Shown: positions 8,101 to 16,084, counted from the first letter of the stretch. The stretch is DNA of 64,000 nucleotides from Chelatococcus sp. (GCA_003248805.1 QFQY01000001.1:62001-126000), one strand, 5' to 3'. Notes: generated from the sequence alone by a model not told the origin. Numbers and translations are program-made.

Positions 8101-8435
8101 CAGAACCAGACCCGTCGCGAGAAGAGCACGGCCGGGCCGTAGATTGCCGGGACGCTCTCCGGATCAGCACCAGGGTTCTGGTTGAGCCAGTTCGCGCGAT
8201 AGATCGCGGTCGCCGGCTCGTTGCGCGGCAGCTCGATAAGAGCGCCCTCGTCGTGGAGGAACATGTCGGTCGGTTCGCCGTCGTGCAGCACCGAGACGTG
8301 TTCCAAGCTGCCGCCGTCGAGATGCGGCTCCACGAGGCGCTTTAGCGCGTGGTAGCCCGGCTCACGCGGCAGATCGAAAGTCTCGGTCTTCGCGGCCTCA
8401 CCGGGCCGCAGGATCGTGATTGTCGTTGTCTGCAT
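8100..8435 (-). CDS. Hypothetical protein, leftward operon
   Basis: 111 residues. Start at 8435 with GGCGGAGTG upstream. No family recognised; the fold looks mixed alpha/beta (TTTITILRPGEA, YHALKRLVEPHL, VSVLHDGEPTDMFL). The second half resembles small phage proteins of unknown function. Ends in a TGATG overlap with the membrane protein. Confidence 0.65.
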   Translation of the reverse strand: MQTTTITILRPGEAAKTETFDLPREPGYHALKRLVEPHLDGGSLEHVSVLHDGEPTDMFLHDEGALIELPRNEPATAIYRANWLNQNPGADPESVPAIYGPAVLFSRRVWF

Positions 8436-8440
8436 CGTCG

Positions 8441-8665
8441 TCACTCCGCCGGGGTCGAGTGAGCCGTCTGAAACGCGGCGGGCCGATATTTCGGGTCGCT
8501 TTGCAGGCATCCGACGAGGGGCAGGCTGATCCGTGCGTAACCTTCAGCCGCAAGAAGGCGCTGGCCGAACATGCCCACGCTGACGGGCATGAAACGAACG
8601 CAGATCGGGATGCCGGAGGATTGGTCTGACGCGACGCGCTTGGTGCGATTACGGGGGGCTCGCAT
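8441..8665 (-). CDS. Hypothetical protein
   Basis: 74 residues, basic N-terminus, three cysteines. Its stop is 5 bases before the next gene, consistent with the operon. The Shine-Dalgarno is weak (CTGGAAC), so the start is uncertain. No family recognised. Confidence 0.5.
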   Translation of the reverse strand: MRAPRNRTKRVASDQSSGIPICVRFMPVSVGMFGQRLLAAEGYARISLPLVGCLQSDPKYRPAAFQTAHSTPAE

Positions 8666-8788
8666 GGGGCGGTTCCAGTGTCGGGGGAAGGATGTGGGCA
8701 GCCGGCCGGAGGTTGGGGGGAGGACCTGCTCTGCCGGCTGCCCTGCGACCGCTCGGGAGGGGAGACCGAGCGGCGCCTACTCGGTGGA

Positions 8789-8899
8789 TCAGGCCTCGAC
8801 CCGATCCGGGATGAGCTGAGCGTGACGCACGGGGATGCCGTGACCGTCACCCGGATCGGGGGCGGAGGCGGCCGGATCGATTAGGGGAATGGCGTACAT
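8789..8899 (-). CDS. Possible 36-residue first gene of the leftward operon
   Basis: Short frame rich in Pro, Asp and Ala, starting at 8899 with GGAG about 6 bases upstream. It is the first frame after the three-box control region at 8940-8990. It may be a real small protein or a leader peptide. A stretch of 123 bases without a clear gene follows it. Confidence 0.4.
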   Translation of the reverse strand: MYAIPLIDPAASAPDPGDGHGIPVRHAQLIPDRVEA

Positions 8900-8939
8900 G
8901 GGGGCTCCATCCATCCATCCGGGCTGATTTGCCCCGGTG

Positions 8940-8990
8940 TTTGGAAAATGCCCCGTGGAAATTTGGAAATCAAGCAAACAGTTTGGAAAT
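8940..8990 (-). promoter_or_regulatory. Leftward control region with three direct TTTGGAAA boxes
   Basis: TTTGGAAAA at 8940-8948 and TTTGGAAAT at 8962-8970 and 8982-8990, all in the same orientation, 22 and 20 bases apart, hence on nearly one face of the helix. They lie just upstream of the first leftward gene, where the main leftward promoter would be expected. A convincing -35/-10 pair is not obvious. Inferred to be the operator for leftward early transcription. Confidence 0.7.
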
Positions 8991-9097
8991 ATTTTTTCCC
9001 CCACGCCTTCCGCAAGCGTGAGGGATGGGGCAATCGCGCGCCTACGCGAGAGTTGTGAAAATAAATATTAGTTTAATATAGTTCTTATTACACATAT

Positions 9098-9125
9098 ATG
9101 GATATTCGCTTGAGCGAATATCCAT
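9098..9125. promoter_or_regulatory. 28-bp perfect palindrome (13-bp arms)
   Basis: ATGGATATTCGCT, then TG, then the exact reverse complement. It lies 8 bases beyond the repressor stop codon inside AT-rich DNA. With a two-base centre it suits a dimeric protein-binding site or a bidirectional terminator. There is no clean U-tract, so binding site and terminator are both open. Confidence 0.6.
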
Positions 9126-9133
9126 TATGATAT

Positions 9134-9898
9134 TTATAATATAACAGTAGCTTTTACGACAACGCCAAGGAACTTTATATTTGTATCCGGGGAACACAGT
9201 TCCCCATCTCTTTCAATTTTATCATCTCTGATTGTTATCGTGTCGATATGAATTCCAATACCGCACCCAATAAATTCAATTCTATCCGGAAATTCTCGGA
9301 GTTGTCTTACACTTAGCTCTATCTCGCGCCCGTCATTCCGCGAGAATTGCAAGACCACAAGAGCCCCATGACCCAGGCGGCCGGTCTCCTCCTCGTAAAC
9401 ATCAACATCGACCGCAGTGATGATCATTCCATCGTGAATTCCGACCGCTGCAAGGCCTTGCCCCCTGTTGACGAAAGCTTTCTGTCGATTTTTCGGATAC
9501 CTCGCATCCGGCTCAACCGGGATCATGCGCCCGCTCGGTTGCATGGACGCGGCACGCCGGAACACGTCGGGCTCGATCTGCCCACTGTCGGGAAGGCCGC
9601 TCAAATCAGCCGCGCCGGCCGGGGAAATCTCAACCGCCGAAGCAGCTTTTATTTTGGAGAAATGGGAATTTTGGCCGCCTGACGGTGGAGACCCAATCTC
9701 AGTGCTCGCGCCTGTCAGGTATTCGATTGAGCACTGTAAGACTTCCGCAACTTGCTCAAGGCCCTTTCCCTTGATGCTCTTCTTCTTTCCTTCAAGCAGA
9801 TCATAAATAAAATGCGTATCTCTCCCTGCTTTTTTGGCTGCTTCGAACTGGTTAAGCCCTAAATCGGCCAGCCGCTTTTGGATACGTTCTTTGATCAT
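9134..9898 (-). CDS. Phage repressor, XRE-type HTH with S24/LexA-like C-terminus
   Basis: 254 residues. HTH at about 10-60 (NQFEAAKKAGRDTHFIYDLL). A linker follows, then a C-terminal LexA/CI-like beta domain at about 140-254 (VGIHDGMII, GHGALVVLQF). The segment where S24 peptidases carry GDSM reads GQGLAAVG, so the usual catalytic Ser is not seen and self-cleavage is doubtful. Start chosen at 9898 with GGAAGAG upstream. The gene is clearly AT-richer than its neighbours. It is divergent from the early rightward genes and is the best candidate to bind the TTTGGAAAT boxes. Confidence 0.85.
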   Translation of the reverse strand: MIKERIQKRLADLGLNQFEAAKKAGRDTHFIYDLLEGKKKSIKGKGLEQVAEVLQCSIEYLTGASTEIGSPPSGGQNSHFSKIKAASAVEISPAGAADLSGLPDSGQIEPDVFRRAASMQPSGRMIPVEPDARYPKNRQKAFVNRGQGLAAVGIHDGMIITAVDVDVYEEETGRLGHGALVVLQFSRNDGREIELSVRQLREFPDRIEFIGCGIGIHIDTITIRDDKIERDGELCSPDTNIKFLGVVVKATVIL

Positions 9899-9972
9899 GG
9901 GGTACTCTTCCATGCGCCGTGTACGCCGCTGAGAGGGACTTTATTTGTAAAAGCGCGGCAATGCAAACACGC

Positions 9973-10037
9973 TTGACTTTCATTTTTGCGTCCGGCCTTG
10001 TTTTTCCAAATCAATCCTTAACGGCTGATTTGGAAAT
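9973..10037 (+). promoter_or_regulatory. Divergent immunity control region with paired operator
   Basis: TTGACT at 9973-9978 is a good -35; the matching -10 (around 9996-10002) is weak. TTTCCAAA at 10003-10010 and TTTGGAAAT at 10029-10037 form an inverted repeat extended to 11-bp arms (TTTCCAAATCA / TGATTTGGAAA). Start-to-start spacing is 26 bp, as at four other loci. The second box sits where the ribosome would bind for the gene at 10039, so a bound repressor would block the start of the rightward transcript. Confidence 0.75.
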
Positions 10038-10038
10038 C

Positions 10039-10383
10039 ATGATCCATTCGAAGCTACGCTCGCATATCCTCGCTCTGGCCGAGGCCTTCGGCGCCCACGC
10101 GGGGCTCAGCGTCGCCTCGGTGTTCGCCAACCACATCGGCGATCCCAAAGCAGCCTACCGCCTGATCGAGGGGGAAGACTTCAAGGCCAAGACGCTCGAC
10201 CGCTGGGTGCAGCTCCTCTCGAACGCCTGGCCGGCCGATCTGCCGTGGCCGGAAGGTTCGTTCGAGCGTCCCGAGCCGCTCACGAAGGCCGAGATGGAGG
10301 CCCGAGACGCGGTCGAGCGCAACGAGCGCACGGCCCGCGCCGCCGCCCGCCGTCCGGCCAAGGAAGAGGCCGGCGCCGAGTAG
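10039..10383 (+). CDS. First rightward early gene, putative DNA-binding protein
   Basis: 114 residues. Starts directly after the second operator box, with GGAAA serving as ribosome site. N-terminal 70 residues are helical (SHILALAEAFGAHAGLS, ASVFANHIGDPKAAYRLIEG, TLDRWVQLLSNAW), reminiscent of a small helix-turn-helix protein in the Cro position. The C-terminus is a charged Ala/Arg/Glu tail. Function inferred only from position and shape. Confidence 0.7.
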   Translation: MIHSKLRSHILALAEAFGAHAGLSVASVFANHIGDPKAAYRLIEGEDFKAKTLDRWVQLLSNAWPADLPWPEGSFERPEPLTKAEMEARDAVERNERTARAAARRPAKEEAGAE

Positions 10384-10418
10384 CGCTGCACGTTTGGTCC
10401 CTCCGGGATCGAGAGCCG

Positions 10419-10435
10419 GGCGCGGCTGACGCGCC
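10419..10435. other. GC-rich hairpin between the first two early genes
   Basis: GGCGCG, loop GCTGA, CGCGCC, followed by ATCGTTA. Lies in the 72-base gap before the GapR-like gene. Could be a weak terminator, attenuator or mRNA end-protecting stem. Confidence 0.4.
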
Positions 10436-10455
10436 ATCGTTACACGGAGACATGC

Positions 10456-10875
10456 ATGGCAAAAAGAGCGCGAAAAGGCGGGGTTGTTGGGCATAACTCG
10501 GCCGATCCCGAGTTGGTTCGCAACATCACGGAACGGTTATCGGAGATCGACGGCGAGATCGCGTCGGCCAAAGGCACCTTCATGGCCTTCTGCAAAAAGA
10601 AGGCCGGGGATCGCAAGGACATCCTGACCGAGGCAAAGGCGCGTGGCGTCAACACGCGAGCGCTCAAGGTCGAGATCAAGGCGGGCAAACTCGAAGCGAA
10701 GGCAGCATCTCTTCGCGACGATCTCGACCCTGATGACCAGCACGACGCCGAGGCGATCCGCAAGGCGATCGGCGAATTCGCCGACACGCCGCTCGGTGGC
10801 GCGGCGGTCTCCAAAGCCGACAAGAAGGCTGCCGAGCAGGCCGCCGACAAAGCCGCTCTTGCCGGCCTGAACTGA
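10456..10875 (+). CDS. GapR-like (DUF2312-like) helical protein
   Basis: 139 residues. Start has ACGGAGA upstream. Residues 20-95 (VRNITERLSEIDGEIASAKG, RKDILTEAKARGVNTRALKV) follow the helix pattern of GapR, an alphaproteobacterial nucleoid protein that tracks overtwisted DNA: a long helix, then EAKA-G-ALK. The preceding GGVVGHNS motif is common in phage proteins of this group. The rest is Asp/Ala/Lys rich. Identity is suggestive, not certain. Confidence 0.55.
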   Translation: MAKRARKGGVVGHNSADPELVRNITERLSEIDGEIASAKGTFMAFCKKKAGDRKDILTEAKARGVNTRALKVEIKAGKLEAKAASLRDDLDPDDQHDAEAIRKAIGEFADTPLGGAAVSKADKKAAEQAADKAALAGLN

Positions 10876-10884
10876 GGACGATCC

Positions 10885-11166
10885 GTGCGATTTTTCCACG
10901 TCACTTCGATGATGCTGGCCGACACCGGGGCGAACGTCTTGATGGTGTTCCGTCCCGACGATCAGAGCATCACGACGATCGAAGCCTTCAATCAGGTGCT
11001 CGCCGAGGACGGCTGCATCGACGGGGTGAAGTGGAAATTTCGCGCGTCTCGCGACGAGCTGACTTCGCCGAAGCGGGTCGTGCTCGGCCTCTCGGGCATC
11101 GTCTGCGTCGAGTATTTCAACCACGCATGCTCCGCCACCGCACCGGAGCCCCGCGATGGCGAGTAG
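10885..11166 (+). CDS. Hypothetical protein
   Basis: 93 residues from GTG with TGAGGA upstream. Starts 9 bases after the previous gene and overlaps the resolvase by 11. Mixed alpha/beta (FFHVTSMMLADTGANVLMVF, TTIEAFNQVLAEDG). No family recognised. Confidence 0.65.
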   Translation: MRFFHVTSMMLADTGANVLMVFRPDDQSITTIEAFNQVLAEDGCIDGVKWKFRASRDELTSPKRVVLGLSGIVCVEYFNHACSATAPEPRDGE

Positions 11167-11740
11167 TGTTTCCCCTCTGATCCTCGCGCTGGACTTGGCT
11201 CGTGTCACCGGGTGGGCATATGGGCGGGCTGGCGAGGTTCCGCGCTGCGGGTCGAAGGAGCTTGCGACTGCGGGCTCCGGCAACGGCACCGTGGGTCGTG
11301 GTCTGCTTCGGTGGATGACGGGCTTCCTCGCAATCTCCCCGGTCGAGGCCATCTACGTCGAGGCTCCGCGCGACCCTCGGCACATGGGCAACAAGACCAC
11401 GCTGTTGACCGCCCGCCAGCTTATCGGACTGTGCTTCCTTGCCGACACCGTCGCCGAGGCGTCAGGCATCTATCGCGTCCGCGAAGCCGACGTGCAGGAC
11501 GTGCGCGAGGTCTTTCTCGGCCAGCGTCGCCCGCCTGACGGCAAGGATGCAGTCCAGCGCAGATGTCGTCAGCTCGGATGGTCGGCTGGCGATGACAACG
11601 CCGCCGATGCCGCTGCGCTGTGGGCGTTCGGCTGCCACGTCGAGGCTCGTGGCGTTCCCCTCGCGCTCGGCGAGACGATCGACATCTTCGCTCGGCCCAA
11701 GCGCCAGAAACACGATGACATCGAGGACATCTCGATATGA
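11156..11740 (+). CDS. RuvC-like Holliday junction resolvase
   Basis: 194 residues with an RNase H fold. Catalytic acids in order: D13 (ALDLARVTGWA), E69 (IYVEAP), and D147/D151 (DDNAADAAALW). This is the usual phage RuvC layout. It would cut four-way junctions made during recombination or before packaging. Overlaps the previous gene by 11 and the next by 4 bases. Confidence 0.85.
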   Translation: MASSVSPLILALDLARVTGWAYGRAGEVPRCGSKELATAGSGNGTVGRGLLRWMTGFLAISPVEAIYVEAPRDPRHMGNKTTLLTARQLIGLCFLADTVAEASGIYRVREADVQDVREVFLGQRRPPDGKDAVQRRCRQLGWSAGDDNAADAAALWAFGCHVEARGVPLALGETIDIFARPKRQKHDDIEDISI

Positions 11741-12204
11741 TCCTTTCCGCCCAATCGATCCGGCACCGTTGCATCGGCAGCGGCATGGTTTCACCGTTCC
11801 ACGAGCGTTCGGTCGAGGGCGGAATGAGCTTCGGCCTGTCCTGCCACGGCTATGATGTCCGCGTCGCCGAGGACATCTATCTCAACCATGGGGACTTCAC
11901 GCTCGCATCGACGGTCGAGCATTTCCACATGCCGACCGATGTCGCTGGCTTTGTCATGGACAAATCGACGTGGGCGCGTCGGGGGCTATCCCTGTTCAAC
12001 ACCATCATCGAAGCCGGCTGGTCTGGCTTTCTGACCCTCGAACTGACGTGCCATGTGCGACGGGGCCTTCACATTCCGGCCGGATCGCCGATTGCGCAGG
12101 TCGTGTTTCAAAAGCTCGATCTGCCCACTGAGCAGCCCTATGCGGGCAAATACAACAATCAGGAGCGCGGCCCCCAGGCCGCTCGCTTCGAGGAGCCGCG
12201 CTAG
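11737..12204 (+). CDS. dcd: dCTP deaminase / dUTPase family protein
   Basis: 155 residues. Trimeric dUTPase-superfamily motifs: GFVMDKSTWARRGL, IIEAGWSGFLTLEL, IPAGSPIAQVVF and PYAGKYNNQ. These match dCTP deaminase, which gives dUTP, the precursor of dTMP. Fits with ThyX and the DUF3310 protein on the other side of the immunity region. The RSS...R segment of typical Dcd is DKSTWAR here, so substrate choice (dCTP or dUTP) is not certain. ATGA overlap with the resolvase. Confidence 0.88.
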   Translation: MILSAQSIRHRCIGSGMVSPFHERSVEGGMSFGLSCHGYDVRVAEDIYLNHGDFTLASTVEHFHMPTDVAGFVMDKSTWARRGLSLFNTIIEAGWSGFLTLELTCHVRRGLHIPAGSPIAQVVFQKLDLPTEQPYAGKYNNQERGPQAARFEEPR

Positions 12205-12210
12205 GCTCCC

Positions 12211-12501
12211 ATGTCAAAGCCAAAGCCCAAACGCAGCGTGCCGATCGGATGGCCTTCCGATTGGCCGATCCCTGACGTCGAGGACCGCAACGAGGCGGCA
12301 GCCTACCTGCACGCCGAGGCCACCCGCATCATCCATAGCCAGAAGGCATTGCTCGCTGGCGGATACATCACAGAACCGAACCCGGATCAGCTTCGTCGCG
12401 CCGTCTCGTTTCACAACGTCGCGCGCTTCATGGAGCTGTGCGCGCCGCATCGGCAGAAGGTTCTCGACCTGCTCAAGCGGCTGCGCGAGCAGGATCGATG
12501 A
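12211..12501 (+). CDS. Hypothetical protein
   Basis: 96 residues. A long helical part at 25-95 (AAAYLHAEATRIIHSQKALL, FMELCAPHRQKVLDLLKRLR). Six bases after dcd and overlapping the next gene by 4. No family recognised. Confidence 0.65.
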   Translation: MSKPKPKRSVPIGWPSDWPIPDVEDRNEAAAYLHAEATRIIHSQKALLAGGYITEPNPDQLRRAVSFHNVARFMELCAPHRQKVLDLLKRLREQDR

Positions 12502-12860
12502 GTGCACAGCGCAAGAAGCCGCCAGCTCGCCGAAACCGGGTCTACTATGGCCCTGAGAAGATGCGCGCCGCGTTCCGCGCGGGCCAGGGCTGGAATGCCG
12601 GGCAGATCGCCGACGAGATGGGCGGCACGACACCACGCAAGGTCCGCGACATGCTCCGGGACTGCGGGATCAAGCTCGTGCGCCCGTTCGGTCGCCCGAA
12701 GGCGGTCCAAATCCATTGCACCAACACCGACCTGCGACGCCTCGAAGACGAGGCCGCGAACCGCGAAGTCGACCCCGGCGAGCTTGCCCTGCACATGCTG
12801 CGGGTCCTGCTCCAAGAGCCGACACTGATGAAGAACCTTCTGGACGAAACGGATCAGTGA
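12498..12860 (+). CDS. HTH protein upstream of the primase-helicase
   Basis: 120 residues. Basic N-terminus, then an HTH-like stretch at about 20-55 (MRAAFRAGQGWNAGQIADEM, TTPRKVRDMLRDCGI) of the kind found in GcrA and resolvase-type tails, then a helical C-terminus. ATGA overlap with the previous gene. Possibly an accessory DNA-binding factor of the replication unit. Confidence 0.65.
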   Translation: MSAQRKKPPARRNRVYYGPEKMRAAFRAGQGWNAGQIADEMGGTTPRKVRDMLRDCGIKLVRPFGRPKAVQIHCTNTDLRRLEDEAANREVDPGELALHMLRVLLQEPTLMKNLLDETDQ

Positions 12861-12861
12861 C

Positions 12862-15228
12862 GTGGCGAGCGGAAGCGATCAATTCGCGGCGCAACTTGCG
12901 ACCCACATACTCGGCGTTGCGACGCTCTTTTGGGGCAAGCCGAAGGGTGGCGGGAACCGCAACGAGACCCGCTTCGGCAACGGTCTGACGATCAACATCA
13001 ACAAGGGTTCATGGTGGGACCACGCCGCCGAGAGCGGGGGTGGCGTGCTGGCGCTCGTCACACGAGAGAAGGGGCTGAAGGGCCGCGAAGCGATCGAGTG
13101 GTTGCGTAACAACGGCTTCTCAGTCGACGACGATGGCCAGCATAGGCGTCAGCCGCAACAATCGAACCGCCGCGACGAGCCGCACCGCGATCGCTCCGAC
13201 CCCGGTCCGGCGGCGGAGCCGGCCCAAGCAGCGCGCAAGAAGGACAAGGGCGAGCCGACCAAGAAGCTCGACCGCGTCTATGACTACCAGAATGAGGCCG
13301 GTGAGCTTGTCTGCCAGACGATGCGCTTCGCCCTCACCTATCCGGACGGCTCGACGGACAAGACGTTCAGCCAGCGCCGCCCGGCGCGGCCAGATGATGA
13401 CCCGAAGATCATTCGCGACGGTTTCGTCTACTCGCTCAAAGACGCTGGAAATCTCGTCCCGTATCGCCTCCCGGAGTTGGTCGACGACCTCGCTCACGAG
13501 CGCACGATCTTCTTCGTCGAGGGCGAGAAGGTTGTCGATCGGCTCCGCGACGAACTTGGCGTGCCGGCCACCTGCAACCCGATGGGCGCGGGGAAGTGGT
13601 GGGAGGAGCTGACGCCATTCTTTGCCGATGCCGATGTGGTCTTCCTCCCGGACAACGACCCGCAATCGAAGAAGGCGAACGGAGAGCCGATTTTCCATGA
13701 TGACGGCCGACCGAAGCACGTCGGCCGCGATCACGTCGATCTCGTCGGCTCGAAGATCAAGGCGGTGGCGCGTCGCGTCCGCATCCTCGAACTTCCCGGC
13801 CTCAAGCCAGCGAAGGAAGATGCCTCGGAATGGATCGATCGCGGCGGCACGACCGACGAGCTTTATCGCCTCGTCGAAGCCAGCGCTCTCCCATGGGCGC
13901 CGCCAGCTCCGTTCGTAAAGCGCCACTTCTCCGGATCGTGGTTTCACGAGATCAGTGGAGAGCGGCCCAAGCGCGATTGGCTCCTCAAAGGGCTGATCCT
14001 CGCGAAGACATTCGGCGTGGTCTTCGGCGCGCCGGGGTCGGGCAAGAGCTTTCTCGTCGCCGATCTCATGCTGACCTGCTCGGTCGGGGCGCTCGCGACG
14101 CGAGACCATCGGCCAGATTGGTTCGGCTACAAGGGCAGGCCGTTCGGCGTGGTCTACGTCGTCGCCGAGGGGCGCGACGACTTCATCATCCGCCTGCATG
14201 CCTGGCGGATCGAGAACAAGATACCCGACGATGCGGTGATCCCCTTCTTCTTCCTGCCGACGTCGATCGACATGCGCAGCAGCGACGTCGACACGATGAA
14301 GCTGGCCGACGACATCAGGGCGCTCTCGATCGAGATGAAGGCGCGCTGCGGCGTCGATGTCGAGGTGATCGTCATCGATACCGTGGCCCGTGCCCTTGCT
14401 GGCGGTAACGAGAACGCCTCCGACGTGATGGGCGCCTTCGTCATCAACTGCGGCAAGCTGCAAGAGGCAACGGGAGCGGCGGTCCTCGGTGTCCACCACG
14501 GCGGCAAGGAGGTCGGTCGAGGACCACGCGGCCACGAGGCCCTTCATGGCGCGGCCGACTTCGAGATCGAGGTCGCGGGAGCCACCGATGAAGGGCCGAA
14601 CTCATGGACGGTCCGCAAGCTCAAGTCCGGCCCGGCCGGCGCGTCTCATAAGTTCCGGCTCAAGCCCCTGACCGTTACGACGGACGAGGATGGCGACCCG
14701 GTTACCTCCTGCGTCGTCATCGCGCCGCGTGAGACGCCGGAGCAGGTCGACGCGGAACGAGCCAAGAAGAGCCTGTTTCAGCCGACAGACGTTGAGGCGT
14801 CCTTCTTGCACGTTCTCGGCGACGCGATCGAGAAGAACGGCGAGATCGCGCCGCATGGCATTGGTGCATCGTCCAACGTCAAGCTGGTGGTCAACGTCCA
14901 GCACGTACGCGACCTCTGGCGCGACCGGATGAGCGCGACCGAAGCCGGGAGCGACGACGAGATCGACGCCAAGCTCCGGACCCGGTGGAGCCGCGCGACG
15001 AAGAAGCTGGTCAAGTTCGGCGTCATTGGATCGGCGAAGCCGTTCCTCTGGATGACGGGGCGCGAGGTCAAAGGCGTTCGGCTCCGAGGCGCCGAGCCGA
15101 CTGAGAGCAGCCGGGCCAAAGCCGAACAGCGGCAGAGCAGCGCGGGCGACGGGCACTCTGACACGCCAATTTCAGACGACGAGATCGGATCGCTGTTCGG
15201 CGAGCCGTATCGCGGCGACGGACCATGA
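12862..15228 (+). CDS. Primase-helicase fusion (TOPRIM + RecA-like ATPase)
   Basis: 788 residues from GTG. Residues 1-85 resemble the zinc-binding primase N-terminus (GSWWDHAAESGGGVLALV) but without its cysteines. TOPRIM domain at about 210-330 (FFVEGEKVVDRL, VVFLPDND, DRGGT). RecA/KaiC-type ATPase at about 375-610: Walker A GAPGSGKS near residue 390, Walker B VIVIDT near 503, and VHHGGKE after it. It is the main replication protein of the phage. The C-terminal 180 residues are a helical tail of unknown role. Confidence 0.88.
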   Translation: MASGSDQFAAQLATHILGVATLFWGKPKGGGNRNETRFGNGLTININKGSWWDHAAESGGGVLALVTREKGLKGREAIEWLRNNGFSVDDDGQHRRQPQQSNRRDEPHRDRSDPGPAAEPAQAARKKDKGEPTKKLDRVYDYQNEAGELVCQTMRFALTYPDGSTDKTFSQRRPARPDDDPKIIRDGFVYSLKDAGNLVPYRLPELVDDLAHERTIFFVEGEKVVDRLRDELGVPATCNPMGAGKWWEELTPFFADADVVFLPDNDPQSKKANGEPIFHDDGRPKHVGRDHVDLVGSKIKAVARRVRILELPGLKPAKEDASEWIDRGGTTDELYRLVEASALPWAPPAPFVKRHFSGSWFHEISGERPKRDWLLKGLILAKTFGVVFGAPGSGKSFLVADLMLTCSVGALATRDHRPDWFGYKGRPFGVVYVVAEGRDDFIIRLHAWRIENKIPDDAVIPFFFLPTSIDMRSSDVDTMKLADDIRALSIEMKARCGVDVEVIVIDTVARALAGGNENASDVMGAFVINCGKLQEATGAAVLGVHHGGKEVGRGPRGHEALHGAADFEIEVAGATDEGPNSWTVRKLKSGPAGASHKFRLKPLTVTTDEDGDPVTSCVVIAPRETPEQVDAERAKKSLFQPTDVEASFLHVLGDAIEKNGEIAPHGIGASSNVKLVVNVQHVRDLWRDRMSATEAGSDDEIDAKLRTRWSRATKKLVKFGVIGSAKPFLWMTGREVKGVRLRGAEPTESSRAKAEQRQSSAGDGHSDTPISDDEIGSLFGEPYRGDGP

Positions 15229-15247
15229 TCGGACCTGATAGGGCACC

Positions 15248-15745
15248 ATGAGCAACCACGACGACATCGGCATCATTGGCGTGGCCCCGGAGGCGCCTGC
15301 CCGGACCGCGCCCGAGTTCGACTGGACCAAGGAGATCGTCCTTGAACGCCTCGCCGAGGGGATCAAGATCGTTCATCGAACGGCCGGAAGGACCGGCCCA
15401 AGGGCATTCGGTAACGGTATGCCGACCTTCCTCGTGTTTCTGGATGAGGAACTTGGGAAGGGCTATCACGAGAGCGAGCCAGTCCGGCTCCCGCCTTCGG
15501 CTCGACAGATCAAGCTTGCGGAGGAGGCCTGCGAGTGGCCGGCGCGGTTTGTCGCCGATCTCCGGGTCCGGGAGGCCCTGCACATATGGATGGCGGCGAA
15601 AGCCCTGCGCCGCCCCTGGCAGAAACTCGCCGAGCAACGTGGCTGGGCAAAAGAGACGGCGAAGCGCTACAGGGAGCGCGCAATCTATCAGGTGGTGACG
15701 GGGCTCAGCGCCGCTTGCATCCCGGTCGATCGCGGGAAGCGCTGA
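15248..15745 (+). CDS. DUF6362-like protein with C-terminal HTH
   Basis: 165 residues. Matches the pattern of DUF6362 proteins of alphaproteobacterial phages: WTKEIVLERLAEGIKI, then PSARQIKLAEEACEWPARFV, and a final HTH-like RPWQKLAEQRGWAKETAKRYRER-type segment. Probably DNA-binding. Last gene of the replication unit, followed by an operator/leader region. Confidence 0.65.
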   Translation: MSNHDDIGIIGVAPEAPARTAPEFDWTKEIVLERLAEGIKIVHRTAGRTGPRAFGNGMPTFLVFLDEELGKGYHESEPVRLPPSARQIKLAEEACEWPARFVADLRVREALHIWMAAKALRRPWQKLAEQRGWAKETAKRYRERAIYQVVTGLSAACIPVDRGKR

Positions 15746-15756
15746 TCGCCGACATT

Positions 15757-15826
15757 TTTCCAAATTCGTGACTTGCGTTTCATTTGGAAATACGCAAGAT
15801 ATCCAAATCGCATCGAGCGATTGGAG
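15757..15826 (+). promoter_or_regulatory. Operator pair, promoter and hairpin/RBS leader (locus A)
   Basis: TTTCCAAAT 15757-15765 and TTTGGAAAT 15783-15791 (26 bp apart). The second box lies between TTGCGT (15773-15778) and an A/T-rich hexamer near 15795-15800, like an operator in a promoter spacer. ATCCAAAT follows at 15801. Then a hairpin AATCGC (15806-15811), loop of 5, GCGATT (15817-15822), abutting GGAG (15823-15826). Confidence 0.75.
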
Positions 15827-15833
15827 CGGGGCC

Positions 15834-16070
15834 GTGGCGCAATCCTCAACGCTTTTCGTCTTAGCCTTCACCGAGAACGCGGCACTTCGGATAGCAAAAG
15901 GCGTGAGATCAGGAATGATCCCTTGCCTCTCCTACTATCGAGATAGATCGGAAGCAGAGCGCGAGGCATTGCGATCGGCACAATGTTCGTCGTGCCGCTC
16001 GATCTGCTTTCCAGTCACTCTCCCTGTTTCCGGCGAGCCTGAGATCGTACGCCTCAAACTCGCGGCGTGA
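15834..16070 (+). CDS. Hypothetical Cys-containing protein
   Basis: 78 residues from GTG, 7 bases after the leader GGAG. Contains CLSYYRDRSEAEREAL and a CSSCRSIC cluster. No family recognised. The only gene of its transcription unit, since a hairpin and T-run follow. Confidence 0.6.
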   Translation: MAQSSTLFVLAFTENAALRIAKGVRSGMIPCLSYYRDRSEAEREALRSAQCSSCRSICFPVTLPVSGEPEIVRLKLAA

Positions 16071-16084
16071 CGATGCGGCTTCTC

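Noticed and set aside
13120..14547. 475-residue minus-strand frame opposite the primase-helicase
   Set aside because: Shadow frame; the plus-strand protein has clear TOPRIM and Walker motifs.
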